The translations under genes were made by a program, and so were the position numbers. Below, in pieces: positions 17,821-26,221 of a DNA stretch of 51,840 nucleotides (positions are counted from its first letter, which is position 1; each line of letters opens with the position of its first letter). This DNA is from Sphingobium scionense (GTDB lineage Bacteria > Pseudomonadota > Alphaproteobacteria > Sphingomonadales > Sphingomonadaceae): NCBI RefSeq assembly GCF_014197035.1, contig NZ_JACIEU010000030.1:1-51840 (forward strand), written 5' to 3'. The notes beneath the pieces were generated by a model. The model saw nothing but the letters and a program-made list of their open reading frames with translations. It ran no database searches and had not been told where the DNA came from.

Positions 17821-18420
17821 ATGAAGCGCCTGCTGGATATGATGATTGCGGCGACCGCGCTGATCCTGCTGTCGCCGCTGCTGGTCATAGTGGCACTTTT
17901 GGTTCGCTTGAATCTTGGTGCGCCCATCCTGTTTCGCCAGCTTCGCCCCGGCCTTCACGGCAGGCCATTTCAGATGCTCAAATTCCGCACTATGCGCGAT
18001 GCCTATGATCGCGACGGCGTTCCCCTTGCCGACGCGGACCGCATAACCGGCTTTGGCCGCTTTCTCCGTTCGACCAGCCTGGATGAACTCCCTGGCCTCT
18101 GGAGCGTGCTCAAGGGCGATATGAGCCTGGTCGGGCCACGCCCTCTTCTGATGGAATATCTGCCGCTTTACAGCCCGCAGCAGGCGCGACGGCACGAAGT
18201 GCGGCCCGGGATCACTGGCTGGGCGCAGGTGAACGGCCGCAACGCGCTTTCCTGGGATAGGAAGTTCGCGCTCGACCTTTGGTATGTCGAACATCGCTCC
18301 TTCATGCTCGATTTGAAGATCCTGTTACTCACAGTGCGTAAAGTGCTCGTGCGTGATGGCATCAGCGCCGCTGGGGAAGCAACGATGCCGAAATTTACCG
18401 GGAGCGAAACCAGGCTGTGA
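17821..18420 (+). CDS. Initiating sugar-phosphate transferase (small PglC-like phosphoglycosyl transferase)
   Basis: Transfers a sugar phosphate from a UDP-sugar to undecaprenyl phosphate at the inner membrane to start the repeat unit. The 199 residues form just the catalytic unit: a re-entrant N-terminal helix (about 3-30, MKRLLDMMIAATALILLSPLL), the amphipathic segment with KFRTMRDA, the catalytic Asp-Glu dyad in STSLDELPGLWSVLKGDMSLVGPRPLL, and RPGITGWAQVNGRN. The short single-helix form matches monotopic PglC/WcaJ-C enzymes rather than the larger WbaP type. The next two genes encode the acyltransferase and aminotransferase that complete a diacetyl-bacillosamine pathway, which suggests that sugar as donor. 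It overlaps the next gene by four bases (GTGA). Confidence 0.93.
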   Translation: MKRLLDMMIAATALILLSPLLVIVALLVRLNLGAPILFRQLRPGLHGRPFQMLKFRTMRDAYDRDGVPLADADRITGFGRFLRSTSLDELPGLWSVLKGDMSLVGPRPLLMEYLPLYSPQQARRHEVRPGITGWAQVNGRNALSWDRKFALDLWYVEHRSFMLDLKILLLTVRKVLVRDGISAAGEATMPKFTGSETRL

Positions 18421-19049
18421 CGCGCCTCATCGGCATATATGGCGCCGGCGGATGCGGCCGCGGGATCATGCCGCTCGCGCGGGCCATGCCGCTTGCCGAA
18501 GACGCTCGGCTTGTCTTCATCGACGATGGCGCAGCGCAAAGCCATATCAACGGCCATGCCGTCATGTCCTTCGCTCGCTTCAAGGAAGAGGAAGCGGACG
18601 ACAAGCATGTCGCTTTGGCCGTTGCGGGATCGGCGGTTCGCGCGGAAATGGCGCGAAAATGCGATGAAGCCGGCTTGCCGCTGCTGTCCGTCTGGGCAAA
18701 GGACGCTATCGTGATGGACGATGTCGAGATCGCCGAAGGCGCGCTCGTCTCGCCCTATGTTACCTTTACGTCCAATATCAAAGTCGGCCGCTGCTTCCAT
18801 GCCAATCTCTATTCCTATGTCGAGCATGATTGCGTGATCGGCGATTATGTCACCTTCGCGCCGGGGGTGCGCTGCAACGGCAATATTCGGATAGGCGATC
18901 GCGCCTATATCGGCTCGGGCGCGGTCATCCGCCAAAATCTGACGATCGGCGCGGACGCCGTCGTCGGCATGGGCGCGATCGTAACCAAGGATGTTCCTCC
19001 AGGCGTAACCGTGGTCGGCAACCCCGCCCGCATTCTCGAGAAAAACTGA
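18417..19049 (+). CDS. NeuD/PglD-like sugar O- or N-acyltransferase
   Basis: The 210-residue product starts with GTG at 18417, inside the sugar transferase stop. The N-terminal part is a small Rossmann-like UDP-sugar-binding domain with IGIYGAGGCGRGIM. From about residue 95 onward there are left-handed beta-helix hexapeptide repeats (IVMDDVEIAEGALVSPYV, IGDRAYIGSGAVIRQNLTIGADAVVGMGAIV). The candidate catalytic histidine lies in VEHDCVIGDY, where PglD has its base. The protein ends with the family's VVGNPARILEKN. PglD acetylates the C4 amine of UDP-4-amino sugar made by a DegT enzyme, which is the next gene. An O-acetyltransferase role, as in sialic acid NeuD, remains possible. Confidence 0.88.
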   Translation: MTRLIGIYGAGGCGRGIMPLARAMPLAEDARLVFIDDGAAQSHINGHAVMSFARFKEEEADDKHVALAVAGSAVRAEMARKCDEAGLPLLSVWAKDAIVMDDVEIAEGALVSPYVTFTSNIKVGRCFHANLYSYVEHDCVIGDYVTFAPGVRCNGNIRIGDRAYIGSGAVIRQNLTIGADAVVGMGAIVTKDVPPGVTVVGNPARILEKN

Positions 19050-19050
19050 C

Positions 19051-20295
19051 ATGCTCAACACCTCCTTCGCGCCCTGGCCAAGTTTCACGCAGGAAGAGGC
19101 GGATGCCGTTTCCGCCGTCCTGCTCTCCAACCGCGTCAACTATTGGACCGGCGAGGAATGCCGCGCCTTTGAGCGGGAGTTCGCCGTCTGGGCGGAGAGC
19201 AACCATGCCATTGCCGTCGCCAACGGCACAGTTGCGCTCGATCTCGCATTGCAGGGGCTCGGCATCGGCAGCGCCAACGGCGGCAGCGCCGACGATGAGG
19301 TGATCGTGACGCCACGCACCTTCATCGCGTCGATCTCCTGCGTCGCCAATGCCGGCGCCAAGCCGGTTTTCGCCGATGTCGAGCGCGCCAGCGGCAATAT
19401 CTCCGCTGAAACGATCTCAGCGGTCGTTACGCCACGCACCAAGGCGATCGTCGCGGTCCACCTCGCGGGCTGGCCCTGTGACATGGACCCGATCATGGAC
19501 CTCGCCGCCGCGCGCGGTATCAAGGTGATCGAGGATTGTGCGCAGGCGCATGGCACGCGCTACAAGGGACGCAGCATCGGGTCGATCGGCCATGTCAGCG
19601 CCTGGTCCTTCTGCCAGGACAAGATCATGACCACCGGCGGCGAAGGCGGCATGGTGACGTGCAACGATCGCGATCTCTGGTCGCGCATGTGGTCGTTCAA
19701 GGATCATGGCAAGAGCTGGGACGCGGTCTATGAACGCGCGCACCCGCCGGGCTTCCGCTGGCTGCATGAAAGCATCGGCACCAACTGGCGGATGCTCGAA
19801 ATGCAGGCGGCGATCGGCCGCATCCAGCTTCGCCGCATGGCGGAGTGGACGCGTGCGCGGACGGCCAATGCGACGATCCTTCAGGATGCGCTGACGCCCT
19901 TTGCAGGACGTGATGGGATCATCCGCTTGGGCGGCCCGCTTGGCCAGGACGCGAGTTGGCCGGAAGGGTCGGTCCACGCCTTCTACAAATATTATGTCTA
20001 TGTCCGGCCGGAAAATCTGGCTTCCGGCTGGTCGCGGGATCAGATCGTCACCGAAATCGGCAAGCGGGGTATCCCCTGTTTCCAAGGCTCCTGCTCCGAA
20101 GTCTATCTGGAAAAGGCATTTGACGGCACCGGCTGGCGTCCCGAGGCATCTTTGCCGGTCGCGCGCGAACTGGGCGAGACAAGCCTCATGTTCCTTGTCC
20201 ACCCCACGCTCTCTGCCGACGATATGACGCGCGCTTCGCAAGCGATAGGCGATGTGTTGAAGGAAGCCGTGCGCGCGGAAGAAACACTGCCCTGA
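19051..20295 (+). CDS. DegT/DnrJ/EryC1/StrS (PglE-like) PLP aminotransferase
   Basis: Transaminates a 4-keto nucleotide sugar using PLP, probably the product of the membrane dehydratase at 3892. The 414 residues show the fold-type I pattern. AVANGTVALDLAL and PRTFIASISCVANAGAKPVFADV come first, then EDCAQAHGTRYKGRSIGSIGHVSAWSF, and the Schiff-base lysine lies in FCQDKIMTTGGEGGM (about residue 191). The late GIPCFQGSCSEVY is typical of PglE/WbpE-like members. It begins one base after the acyltransferase. Together with PglC- and PglD-like neighbours the set resembles the diacetyl-bacillosamine route of N-glycan and O-glycan loci. The exact keto-sugar cannot be read from sequence. Confidence 0.92.
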   Translation: MLNTSFAPWPSFTQEEADAVSAVLLSNRVNYWTGEECRAFEREFAVWAESNHAIAVANGTVALDLALQGLGIGSANGGSADDEVIVTPRTFIASISCVANAGAKPVFADVERASGNISAETISAVVTPRTKAIVAVHLAGWPCDMDPIMDLAAARGIKVIEDCAQAHGTRYKGRSIGSIGHVSAWSFCQDKIMTTGGEGGMVTCNDRDLWSRMWSFKDHGKSWDAVYERAHPPGFRWLHESIGTNWRMLEMQAAIGRIQLRRMAEWTRARTANATILQDALTPFAGRDGIIRLGGPLGQDASWPEGSVHAFYKYYVYVRPENLASGWSRDQIVTEIGKRGIPCFQGSCSEVYLEKAFDGTGWRPEASLPVARELGETSLMFLVHPTLSADDMTRASQAIGDVLKEAVRAEETLP

Positions 20296-20297
20296 AA

Positions 20298-21638
20298 ATG
20301 CCTATCCGGTCTGCCCTTCCGTCCTATCGCCTGAGCCCTGCGCTCCTGCTCTTCCTGCTACTGCTTGGCACATTATGGGTCGCAGGCGGCGCTTCTCATG
20401 CCGATGTCACGGGTCAAGTCGTTACCCGCACCGCGACGTGGCTGATATTGGTGCTGGCGATCCTGTGCGGCGTGCGGCCCATGGGCAGAAGCACGGGGCC
20501 GATTTTCTGGCTGCTGCTGGCGACAGTGCTGCTCGTCCTGCTGCAGCTTGCGCCCTTGCCCCCCAGCCTCTGGGCGGCACTGCCGGGCCGGGAATTTCTG
20601 CTGAGCGCGCCCTTAAGCCAGGAAACATGGCGTCCCTGGTCTCTCGCGCCCTCCACGACGATCAACGCCGCTTCGTCCCTGATCGTGCCGGTTGTCACCC
20701 TTTATCTCGTCAGCGCGATGCCGCAGGAGGAGAGGGCATGGCTTCCGGCGATCATGCTCGGGGCCATATTCCTCTCGATGCTGGTCGGGCTGCTCCAGTT
20801 CTCCGGCTTCATGATCGACAATCCGTTCATCAATGACACAAGGGGCAGCGTCGGCGGTACATTCGCCAATCGTAATCATTTCGCGCTATTCCTAGCCATG
20901 GGCTGCCTGATCGCGCCTGTATGGGCTTTTGCCGGAAAACAGAACGCAAGGTGGCGCGCGCCGGTCGCACTGGCTCTTATGACGCTCTTCGCGCTCATCA
21001 TCCTGGCAACCGGATCGCGCGCAGGTATCCTGACCGGCCTGCTGGCACTGGCGCTGGGCCTCGCCTTATGCTGGCATAACGTCCGCCGCGCCTTGCACGG
21101 AGCGCCGCGCTGGGTGTTCCCGACGCTGATCGCGGCGATCATCGGCGTCATCGCCCTATTCATCCTGGTCAGCATTGCCGCCGACAGGGCGGAATCCGTC
21201 CGCCGCGCGTTCGAGATCAATCCCGGGCAGGATATGCGCACGCGCGGGCTGCCGACGGTACTGTCGATGATCGCCGCCTATTTCCCCGCCGGCGCGGGTT
21301 TCGGCGGTTTCGATCCAATATTTCGCCTGCATGAGCCGTTTCAGTTGCTCAAGCCGACCTATTTCAATCATGCCCATAATGATTTTCTGGAGATCGTGCT
21401 CGACGGTGGCCTGCCTGCGCTTCTGCTCATGCTCGTTGCAATCGGATGGTATGGAATGGCGAGCATGAGGGCCTGGCGGGGAAGTGGGCGACACTCTGTC
21501 CTGCCCAAATTAGGGTCGGCCATATTATTTCTCGTCTTTGTCGCAAGCGCCTTCGACTATCCGGCGCGCACGCCGATGATGATGGCGATGATCGTCATTG
21601 CTGGCTTATGGCTCTGCCCAATAAGACAGCGTCCATGA
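20298..21638 (+). CDS. O-antigen ligase/Wzy_C-type polymerase (multi-pass membrane protein)
   Basis: A 446-residue membrane protein with about 10-12 helices and the Wzy_C signature: NTRGSVGGTFANRNHFALFLAMG (about 175-198), then ATGSRAGILTG, and the periplasmic loop ending YFNHAHNDFLEIVLDGGLPAL. The NHAHNDFLE motif with conserved histidines is shared by O-antigen ligases and by EPS polymerases. In a locus with Wza and Wzc directly downstream, it is more likely to polymerise the repeat units than to ligate to lipid A. It is the second polymerase-type gene here (the other is at 10709), so the two may divide polymerase and ligase roles. It starts two bases after the aminotransferase. Confidence 0.85.
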   Translation: MPIRSALPSYRLSPALLLFLLLLGTLWVAGGASHADVTGQVVTRTATWLILVLAILCGVRPMGRSTGPIFWLLLATVLLVLLQLAPLPPSLWAALPGREFLLSAPLSQETWRPWSLAPSTTINAASSLIVPVVTLYLVSAMPQEERAWLPAIMLGAIFLSMLVGLLQFSGFMIDNPFINDTRGSVGGTFANRNHFALFLAMGCLIAPVWAFAGKQNARWRAPVALALMTLFALIILATGSRAGILTGLLALALGLALCWHNVRRALHGAPRWVFPTLIAAIIGVIALFILVSIAADRAESVRRAFEINPGQDMRTRGLPTVLSMIAAYFPAGAGFGGFDPIFRLHEPFQLLKPTYFNHAHNDFLEIVLDGGLPALLLMLVAIGWYGMASMRAWRGSGRHSVLPKLGSAILFLVFVASAFDYPARTPMMMAMIVIAGLWLCPIRQRP

Positions 21639-21707
21639 GGGCCGACTTTACCTGATCGCGATCAGCATCTAAGGCGAAAGTCTCTTCAGCGGGAAGATGT
21701 GGAGCGC

Positions 21708-22418
21708 ATGCGCAAAATTCTTGTTTCGATCATCATCGCTGCCGGCCTTGCCGGCTGCGCAGGCACGCCGCCCCCACAGTCCAGCGCGCAACTGACCGTT
21801 ATCCCCGACAGCCAAGGCCTACCCGCGCCTAATCGCAGCGATCTGGCGGCCTCTGACCGGCCCGCGCTGATCGGTCCGCTTGACACGATCAACGTCGATA
21901 TCTTCAACGTGCCAGAGCTCAGCCGCGAAATGCAGGTGGACGCAAGCGGACGCATTTCCATGCCGCTGGTGGGCACCGTCGATGCCCGTAACAAGACTGC
22001 GGATGAGCTGGCGCGCGCGATCGAAGCTTCGCTGCAGGGGCGTTATGTCCGTAACCCGCAAGTAACCGTCAATATCAAAAGCTCGGTCAGTCAGGTCGTG
22101 ACGGTCGATGGCGAAGTCAAGGAACCGGGACTTTATCCGGTCACCAACCAGATGACGCTGATGCGCGTCATTGCCTCGGCCAAGGGCCTGTCGGAATTTG
22201 CCAAGCAGGAGCAGGTCGTCATCCTGCGCACCGTCGACAATCAAAGGATGGCCGGCCTGTATGACATCGCCGCGATCCGTCAGGGCGCCTATGCCGACCC
22301 GGCGGTTTATGCCAATGATGTCGTCATCATCGGAGATTCTCCGCAGCGCCGTCTTTTCCGGGATGTCGTTTCTTTAGCACCTCTCATCGCGGCACCCCTC
22401 GTCGCGGTCCTGCGCTGA
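21708..22418 (+). CDS. Outer-membrane polysaccharide export lipoprotein, Wza-like
   Basis: The 236-residue product has a lipoprotein signal peptide: basic MRKILV, a hydrophobic core, and lipobox LAGC with Cys near residue 18. That favours the ATG at 21708 (GGAG upstream) over an in-frame GTG at 21699. The poly-export domain follows: GPLDTINVDIFNVPELSREM, VDASGRISMPLVGTVDA and the helix AIEASLQGRYVRNPQVTVNI. An SLBB domain comes next (VTVDGEVKEPGLYPV, VASAKGLSEFAKQEQVVILR). It is shorter than E. coli Wza and lacks room for the large C-terminal barrel helix region, as is common for sphingomonad and other alphaproteobacterial exporters. The next gene is its co-polymerase partner. Confidence 0.93.
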   Translation: MRKILVSIIIAAGLAGCAGTPPPQSSAQLTVIPDSQGLPAPNRSDLAASDRPALIGPLDTINVDIFNVPELSREMQVDASGRISMPLVGTVDARNKTADELARAIEASLQGRYVRNPQVTVNIKSSVSQVVTVDGEVKEPGLYPVTNQMTLMRVIASAKGLSEFAKQEQVVILRTVDNQRMAGLYDIAAIRQGAYADPAVYANDVVIIGDSPQRRLFRDVVSLAPLIAAPLVAVLR

Positions 22419-22431
22419 GGCCTGCAATTAT

Positions 22432-24636
22432 ATGACTAATATCGCTTTGAACCCGGGCAACCCCATGGTCCCGGCAGCCCTGTTGCAGGCGCAATCGGAA
22501 AATAGCAGCCCGCCCATATTGCGCCAATATCTGCGCATCGCCATGCGCTGGCGCTATGTGATCCTCGGCGCGGTCGCGGTCTGTTTCCTGATCGGCTTGA
22601 TCGCGACCTTGCTGATGACGCCGCAATATACGGCATCCTCGACGATCGAGATTTCGCGCGAGGCGGACAAGGTCACGGATCTTCAAGGGGTCGAGCGCGA
22701 GGCTGGCATTGCCGACCAGGAATTCTACCAGACGCAATATGGCTTGCTGGAATCGCGGGCGCTTTCCGAGCGGGTGGCGACGCAGCTCAAGCTGAAGGAA
22801 TCCCAGAATTTCTTCGAAATGTTCGGTTTCGAGAGCGATGATCCGGCCTTTGCCCTTGCCAATGGTCGTTACCCCGCATCGGGCCGTGCCACGCGGCAGC
22901 GTGTTGCCGGCGAAATATTGCGCGAGCATCTAAGCATCAGCCCCACGCGCATGTCGCGTCTGGTCGAAATCAAATTCACGAGCCCCGATCCTGCCTTTTC
23001 GGCCAAGGTTGCCAACACATGGGCCGAGAATTTCATCCAGACCAATCTGGAACGCAAGATCCAGGCGACCTCCTATGGCCGCGATCTTCTCCAGAAACAG
23101 TTGGGGCAGTTAAAGCAACGCCTAGATGAATCGCAGCGGCAGCTGGTCAATTACGCCTCTTCCGCCAAGATCATCAATCTGCCCGCGCAATCGGGCAACG
23201 GCCAATCCAGTTCGGAGCGTTCGATCGTCGTCGACGATCTGGCCGCGCTCAATGCGTCACTGGCGCAAGCGACAGCGAGCCGTATCGAAGCCCAGGCGCG
23301 TTATCAGCAAAGCGGGCGGGCGGGTGCATCAGCCGAAGCCTTGAGCAATTCAGCGATCAATAGCCTGCGCCAGCGCCGTGCAGAACTGGCGGCGGAATAT
23401 AGGCGGCTGATGACGCAGTTCGAGCCTGGCTATCCCGCCGCGCAGGCTATTCAAGCGCAAATTACTCAGCTGGACCGCAGCATCGCCAGCGAGGAAGGCC
23501 GCGTGACTTCATCACTTCTCGCCGATTATCGTCGAACAGAGGAGCAGGAAAAAGCACTCCAGGCCAAGGTCGAGCAGCTAAAGGGCGATTATCTCGACCT
23601 CCGCCGCCGCAGCATCCAATATAATATCTATCAGCAGGAAGTGGATACCAACCAGGCGCTCTATGATGGCCTGCTTCAGCGCTTCAAGGAAATCGGCGTC
23701 GCGGGCGGCGTCGGCGTCAACAATATTTCGATCGTTGATCCGGCTCAAGCTCCTAAATTGCCTTCAAGCCCCAAATTGCTGATCAATCTTGCCATCGCCA
23801 TTCTGGCGGGCCTTGGGATCGGCGCTGCGCTGGCCTTTGGCCTCGAGCAGATCGACGAAGGGATCACCGACCCGGCAGAAGTCAAGCGCGAGCTTGGCCT
23901 GCCGCTGCTCGGCTCAATCCCCAAGATCGACGAGGCGCCCAAGGACATCCTGCTCGACCGCAAGTCCGACTTGGTCGACGCCTATCTCACGGTGCAGACG
24001 AACCTTGCCTTCTCCACCGAGCATGGCGTGCCGCGCTCCTTCTCCGTCACCTCGACACGGCCGAGCGAAGGCAAGTCGACCACCTGTCTCGCCCTCGCCA
24101 CGACGCTGGCGCGCGGTGGCAAGCGCGTCATCCTCATCGATGGCGACATGCGCGATCCCTCGATCCATCATCTGGGCGGGGTCCGGCATGATCGGGGTCT
24201 CAGCAACTATCTGACCGGCGAAGACAATATCGACGCCCTGACCTTCCCGATGGAGGATCTGGGCTTCACCGCGATGTCGGCAGGGCCGCTGCCGCCCAAT
24301 GCCGCGGAATTGCTGACCGGCAGCCGCCTCTCGCAGCTGATAGCGCAGCTGCTTGAGACCTACGATCATGTCGTCATCGATTCTCCGCCGATCATGGGTC
24401 TTGCCGACGCACCCCTTATCGCTGCCAAGGTCGAGGGCGTCATCTATGCCGTCGAATCCCATGGCATCCGCACCAACCTGGTGAAGGAGGCGCTCGGCCG
24501 TCTCATCACCGCCAATGTCCGGATCATCGGCTGCGTACTTACCAAGTTCGATGCCAAGAAGGCCCATTATGGCTATGGCTATGGCTATGAATATGGCTAT
24601 CGCTACGGCCGCAAGGCGGAGCCTGACGTCGTCTGA
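22432..24636 (+). CDS. Polysaccharide co-polymerase and BY-kinase (Wzc-like, PCP-2a)
   Basis: Controls chain length and export; the inner-membrane protein works with Wza. The 734 residues contain a membrane helix near 42-63 (YVILGAVAVCFLIGLIATLL), a Wzz domain and long periplasmic coiled coils (about 200-410). A second membrane helix follows near 445-465 (LINLAIAILAGLGIGAAL), then a cytoplasmic tyrosine-kinase domain. That domain carries Walker A TSTRPSEGKSTT, Walker A' VILIDGDMRDP and Walker B HVVIDSPPIM. The C-terminal tail has seven tyrosines in 13 residues alternating with glycine (about 713-725), the autophosphorylation cluster, encoded by near-repeats of GGCTAT. It overlaps the next gene by one base. 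Confidence 0.95.
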   Translation: MTNIALNPGNPMVPAALLQAQSENSSPPILRQYLRIAMRWRYVILGAVAVCFLIGLIATLLMTPQYTASSTIEISREADKVTDLQGVEREAGIADQEFYQTQYGLLESRALSERVATQLKLKESQNFFEMFGFESDDPAFALANGRYPASGRATRQRVAGEILREHLSISPTRMSRLVEIKFTSPDPAFSAKVANTWAENFIQTNLERKIQATSYGRDLLQKQLGQLKQRLDESQRQLVNYASSAKIINLPAQSGNGQSSSERSIVVDDLAALNASLAQATASRIEAQARYQQSGRAGASAEALSNSAINSLRQRRAELAAEYRRLMTQFEPGYPAAQAIQAQITQLDRSIASEEGRVTSSLLADYRRTEEQEKALQAKVEQLKGDYLDLRRRSIQYNIYQQEVDTNQALYDGLLQRFKEIGVAGGVGVNNISIVDPAQAPKLPSSPKLLINLAIAILAGLGIGAALAFGLEQIDEGITDPAEVKRELGLPLLGSIPKIDEAPKDILLDRKSDLVDAYLTVQTNLAFSTEHGVPRSFSVTSTRPSEGKSTTCLALATTLARGGKRVILIDGDMRDPSIHHLGGVRHDRGLSNYLTGEDNIDALTFPMEDLGFTAMSAGPLPPNAAELLTGSRLSQLIAQLLETYDHVVIDSPPIMGLADAPLIAAKVEGVIYAVESHGIRTNLVKEALGRLITANVRIIGCVLTKFDAKKAHYGYGYGYEYGYRYGRKAEPDVV

Positions 24637-25892
24637 TGAAGGATAGAGGCTCCCGGCAGCGGCGCTCGCCGCTTGAATGGGGCGTTCGCCTCGTTCTGGC
24701 CGGGGCGGTCGGCTGGATCGGCTATCTCTCGGTCATGCAGTCGGTGGCGTTGGTGCTGCCCGACAGCCGGATCGAGGAGGCTCATGCGCTAGCGCCCAAT
24801 AATGGGCGCATCGCCGGCCGCCTGTCGCAGACGCTTTATCGCCCCAGCGCAAGCGAAGCCGACCGGGCACGCGCAGTTACCATCGCACGCGACGCGCTGC
24901 AGCATGATCCGACAGCCGTTGAAGCGGTAGCAACGCTGGCTGTCGATGCGTTTATACGCGGCGATCAGACTGAAGGGGAGCGCCTGCTCGGCTATTCGCA
25001 GAAACTGTCACGGCGGGATCTGCGCACGCAGTTGATGGCGATCGAACTAGCCGTGGCGCGCGACGACATTCCCGACGCGCTTCGACATTATGATATCGCG
25101 CTTCGCACCAAAAAAAATGCGCGCGACCTGCTTTTTCCAGTTCTGACCTCGGCGCTAACCGACCCAGCGATCCGCGCAGAACTGGTCAGAACTCTTGCTG
25201 GGCATCCCAGTTGGGGCAGTAGCTTCATCAATCGTGCCGCGCGGAGCGATGCCGACCCGGCAGCAAGCGCAGCCTTCTTCCGCGCCCTGCAGAAGGCCCG
25301 TTTTCCAGTGCCCGACACCGCCGGCGTAGCGCTCATCAACAGGCTGCTGGTAGCCAAACTGTTCGATGATGCCTGGACCTATTATGAAGCCGCCCGCCCC
25401 GGCAGCGATCGGCGCCAGTCGCGCGATCCTACTTTCAAAAGCCCGATCGACGCGCGTAGCGCGTTCGATTGGATCGCGGTCAACAGCATCGGCATTTCAA
25501 CGGCCATCCTGCCTGATCCGGCGGACGGCCTGTTCGACTTTACCGTTTCAATGGGCAACGGTGGCACGCTGCTTCAGCAGCTGCAGATACTACCGCAAGG
25601 CGATTATGTGCTGGAAGGGCGCAGCATCGGGATCGAACAGCCTGCACGCTCACGCCCCTATTGGGTCCTGCGTTGCCAAGCAGGCGGCGAGATTGCACGG
25701 GTCGAAATACCCAATTCATCGCAGGCTGGCGGCCGGTTCCAGGGAAATGTTAGCATCCCCGCCACCTGCCAGGTGCAGATGCTGGCGCTGGTCGCGCGCT
25801 CCTCATATGAGATCGGCGGCGTTTCGGGGCAGATCGATCGCATCCTGATCCGCCCAGCGCGTGCGCCCGGGCCAGTAAGGACAGCCTCATGA
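24636..25892 (+). CDS. Unknown EPS-locus protein, one membrane anchor and TPR-like helices
   Basis: The start ATG at 24636 shares its first base with the Wzc-like gene's TGA stop. The 418 residues begin with a basic cytoplasmic tip, then one hydrophobic helix near 17-38 (VRLVLAGAVGWIGYLSVMQSVALVL), so the rest should be periplasmic. The part 45-235 is alpha-helical with repeats resembling tetratricopeptide units (ARAVTIARDALQHDPTAVEAVATLAVDAFIRGD and similar). The last 130 residues look like a beta-rich carbohydrate-binding-type domain (FDFTVSMGNGGTLLQQLQILPQGDYVLEGRSIG). I do not recognise a named family. Coupling to wza and wzc suggests an accessory of export or assembly, perhaps holding the exporter at the cell wall. 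The membrane anchor and context are seen; the role is inference. Confidence 0.75.
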   Translation: MKDRGSRQRRSPLEWGVRLVLAGAVGWIGYLSVMQSVALVLPDSRIEEAHALAPNNGRIAGRLSQTLYRPSASEADRARAVTIARDALQHDPTAVEAVATLAVDAFIRGDQTEGERLLGYSQKLSRRDLRTQLMAIELAVARDDIPDALRHYDIALRTKKNARDLLFPVLTSALTDPAIRAELVRTLAGHPSWGSSFINRAARSDADPAASAAFFRALQKARFPVPDTAGVALINRLLVAKLFDDAWTYYEAARPGSDRRQSRDPTFKSPIDARSAFDWIAVNSIGISTAILPDPADGLFDFTVSMGNGGTLLQQLQILPQGDYVLEGRSIGIEQPARSRPYWVLRCQAGGEIARVEIPNSSQAGGRFQGNVSIPATCQVQMLALVARSSYEIGGVSGQIDRILIRPARAPGPVRTAS

Positions 25893-26200
25893 GACTTTGC
25901 AAGTTAGGCCTCGGCGCATCGGCCGCATTGCTGCTTATGGCTTCCTCCACGGAAGCTCAAGAAGCAACCCGGCCGGGACAGGTGGCGGAATCGGCCGCAG
26001 GACAAGTGGGCCAGCGCCAGACCGCTGGTAACAGCCAAGCCAATATCGAACCCACGGGCCGCCTGAACAATCGTATTCCGAACCGGGTGCAGAACCGTAT
26101 CCGCAACCGAATCGACCGCTTCTATGATCCGACCGCCAATACGACCTCGCCCTTCGAAGTTGCAGCAGAGCAAAGCACCCGTGGTCAGCCCCCTCGTTGA
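25889..26200 (+). CDS. Small exported protein with Asn-Arg repeats, function unknown
   Basis: The ATG overlaps the preceding stop by four bases (ATGA), so it is the last gene of the export operon. The 103-residue product has a signal peptide of about 23 residues (MRLCKLGLGASAALLLMASS, then TEAQ). The mature part is polar. It includes five successive N-R-I/V units spaced by two residues, in the stretch LNNRIPNRVQNRIRNRIDRF (about 59-78), which would form a strongly basic amphipathic helix, followed by YDPTANTTSPF. No family is recognised. A basic periplasmic peptide might contact the acidic polymer (ManNAcA), but that is speculation. The convergent glmM gene ends 22 bases downstream. Confidence 0.7.
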   Translation: MRLCKLGLGASAALLLMASSTEAQEATRPGQVAESAAGQVGQRQTAGNSQANIEPTGRLNNRIPNRVQNRIRNRIDRFYDPTANTTSPFEVAAEQSTRGQPPR

Positions 26201-26221
26201 GGAGCCCGTGATAAATTGCGC

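Noticed and set aside
24560..24610. Repeated GGCTAT units as a possible CRISPR or non-coding repeat
   Set aside because: They are in frame in the kinase gene and encode its Tyr-Gly tail; no spacers are present.
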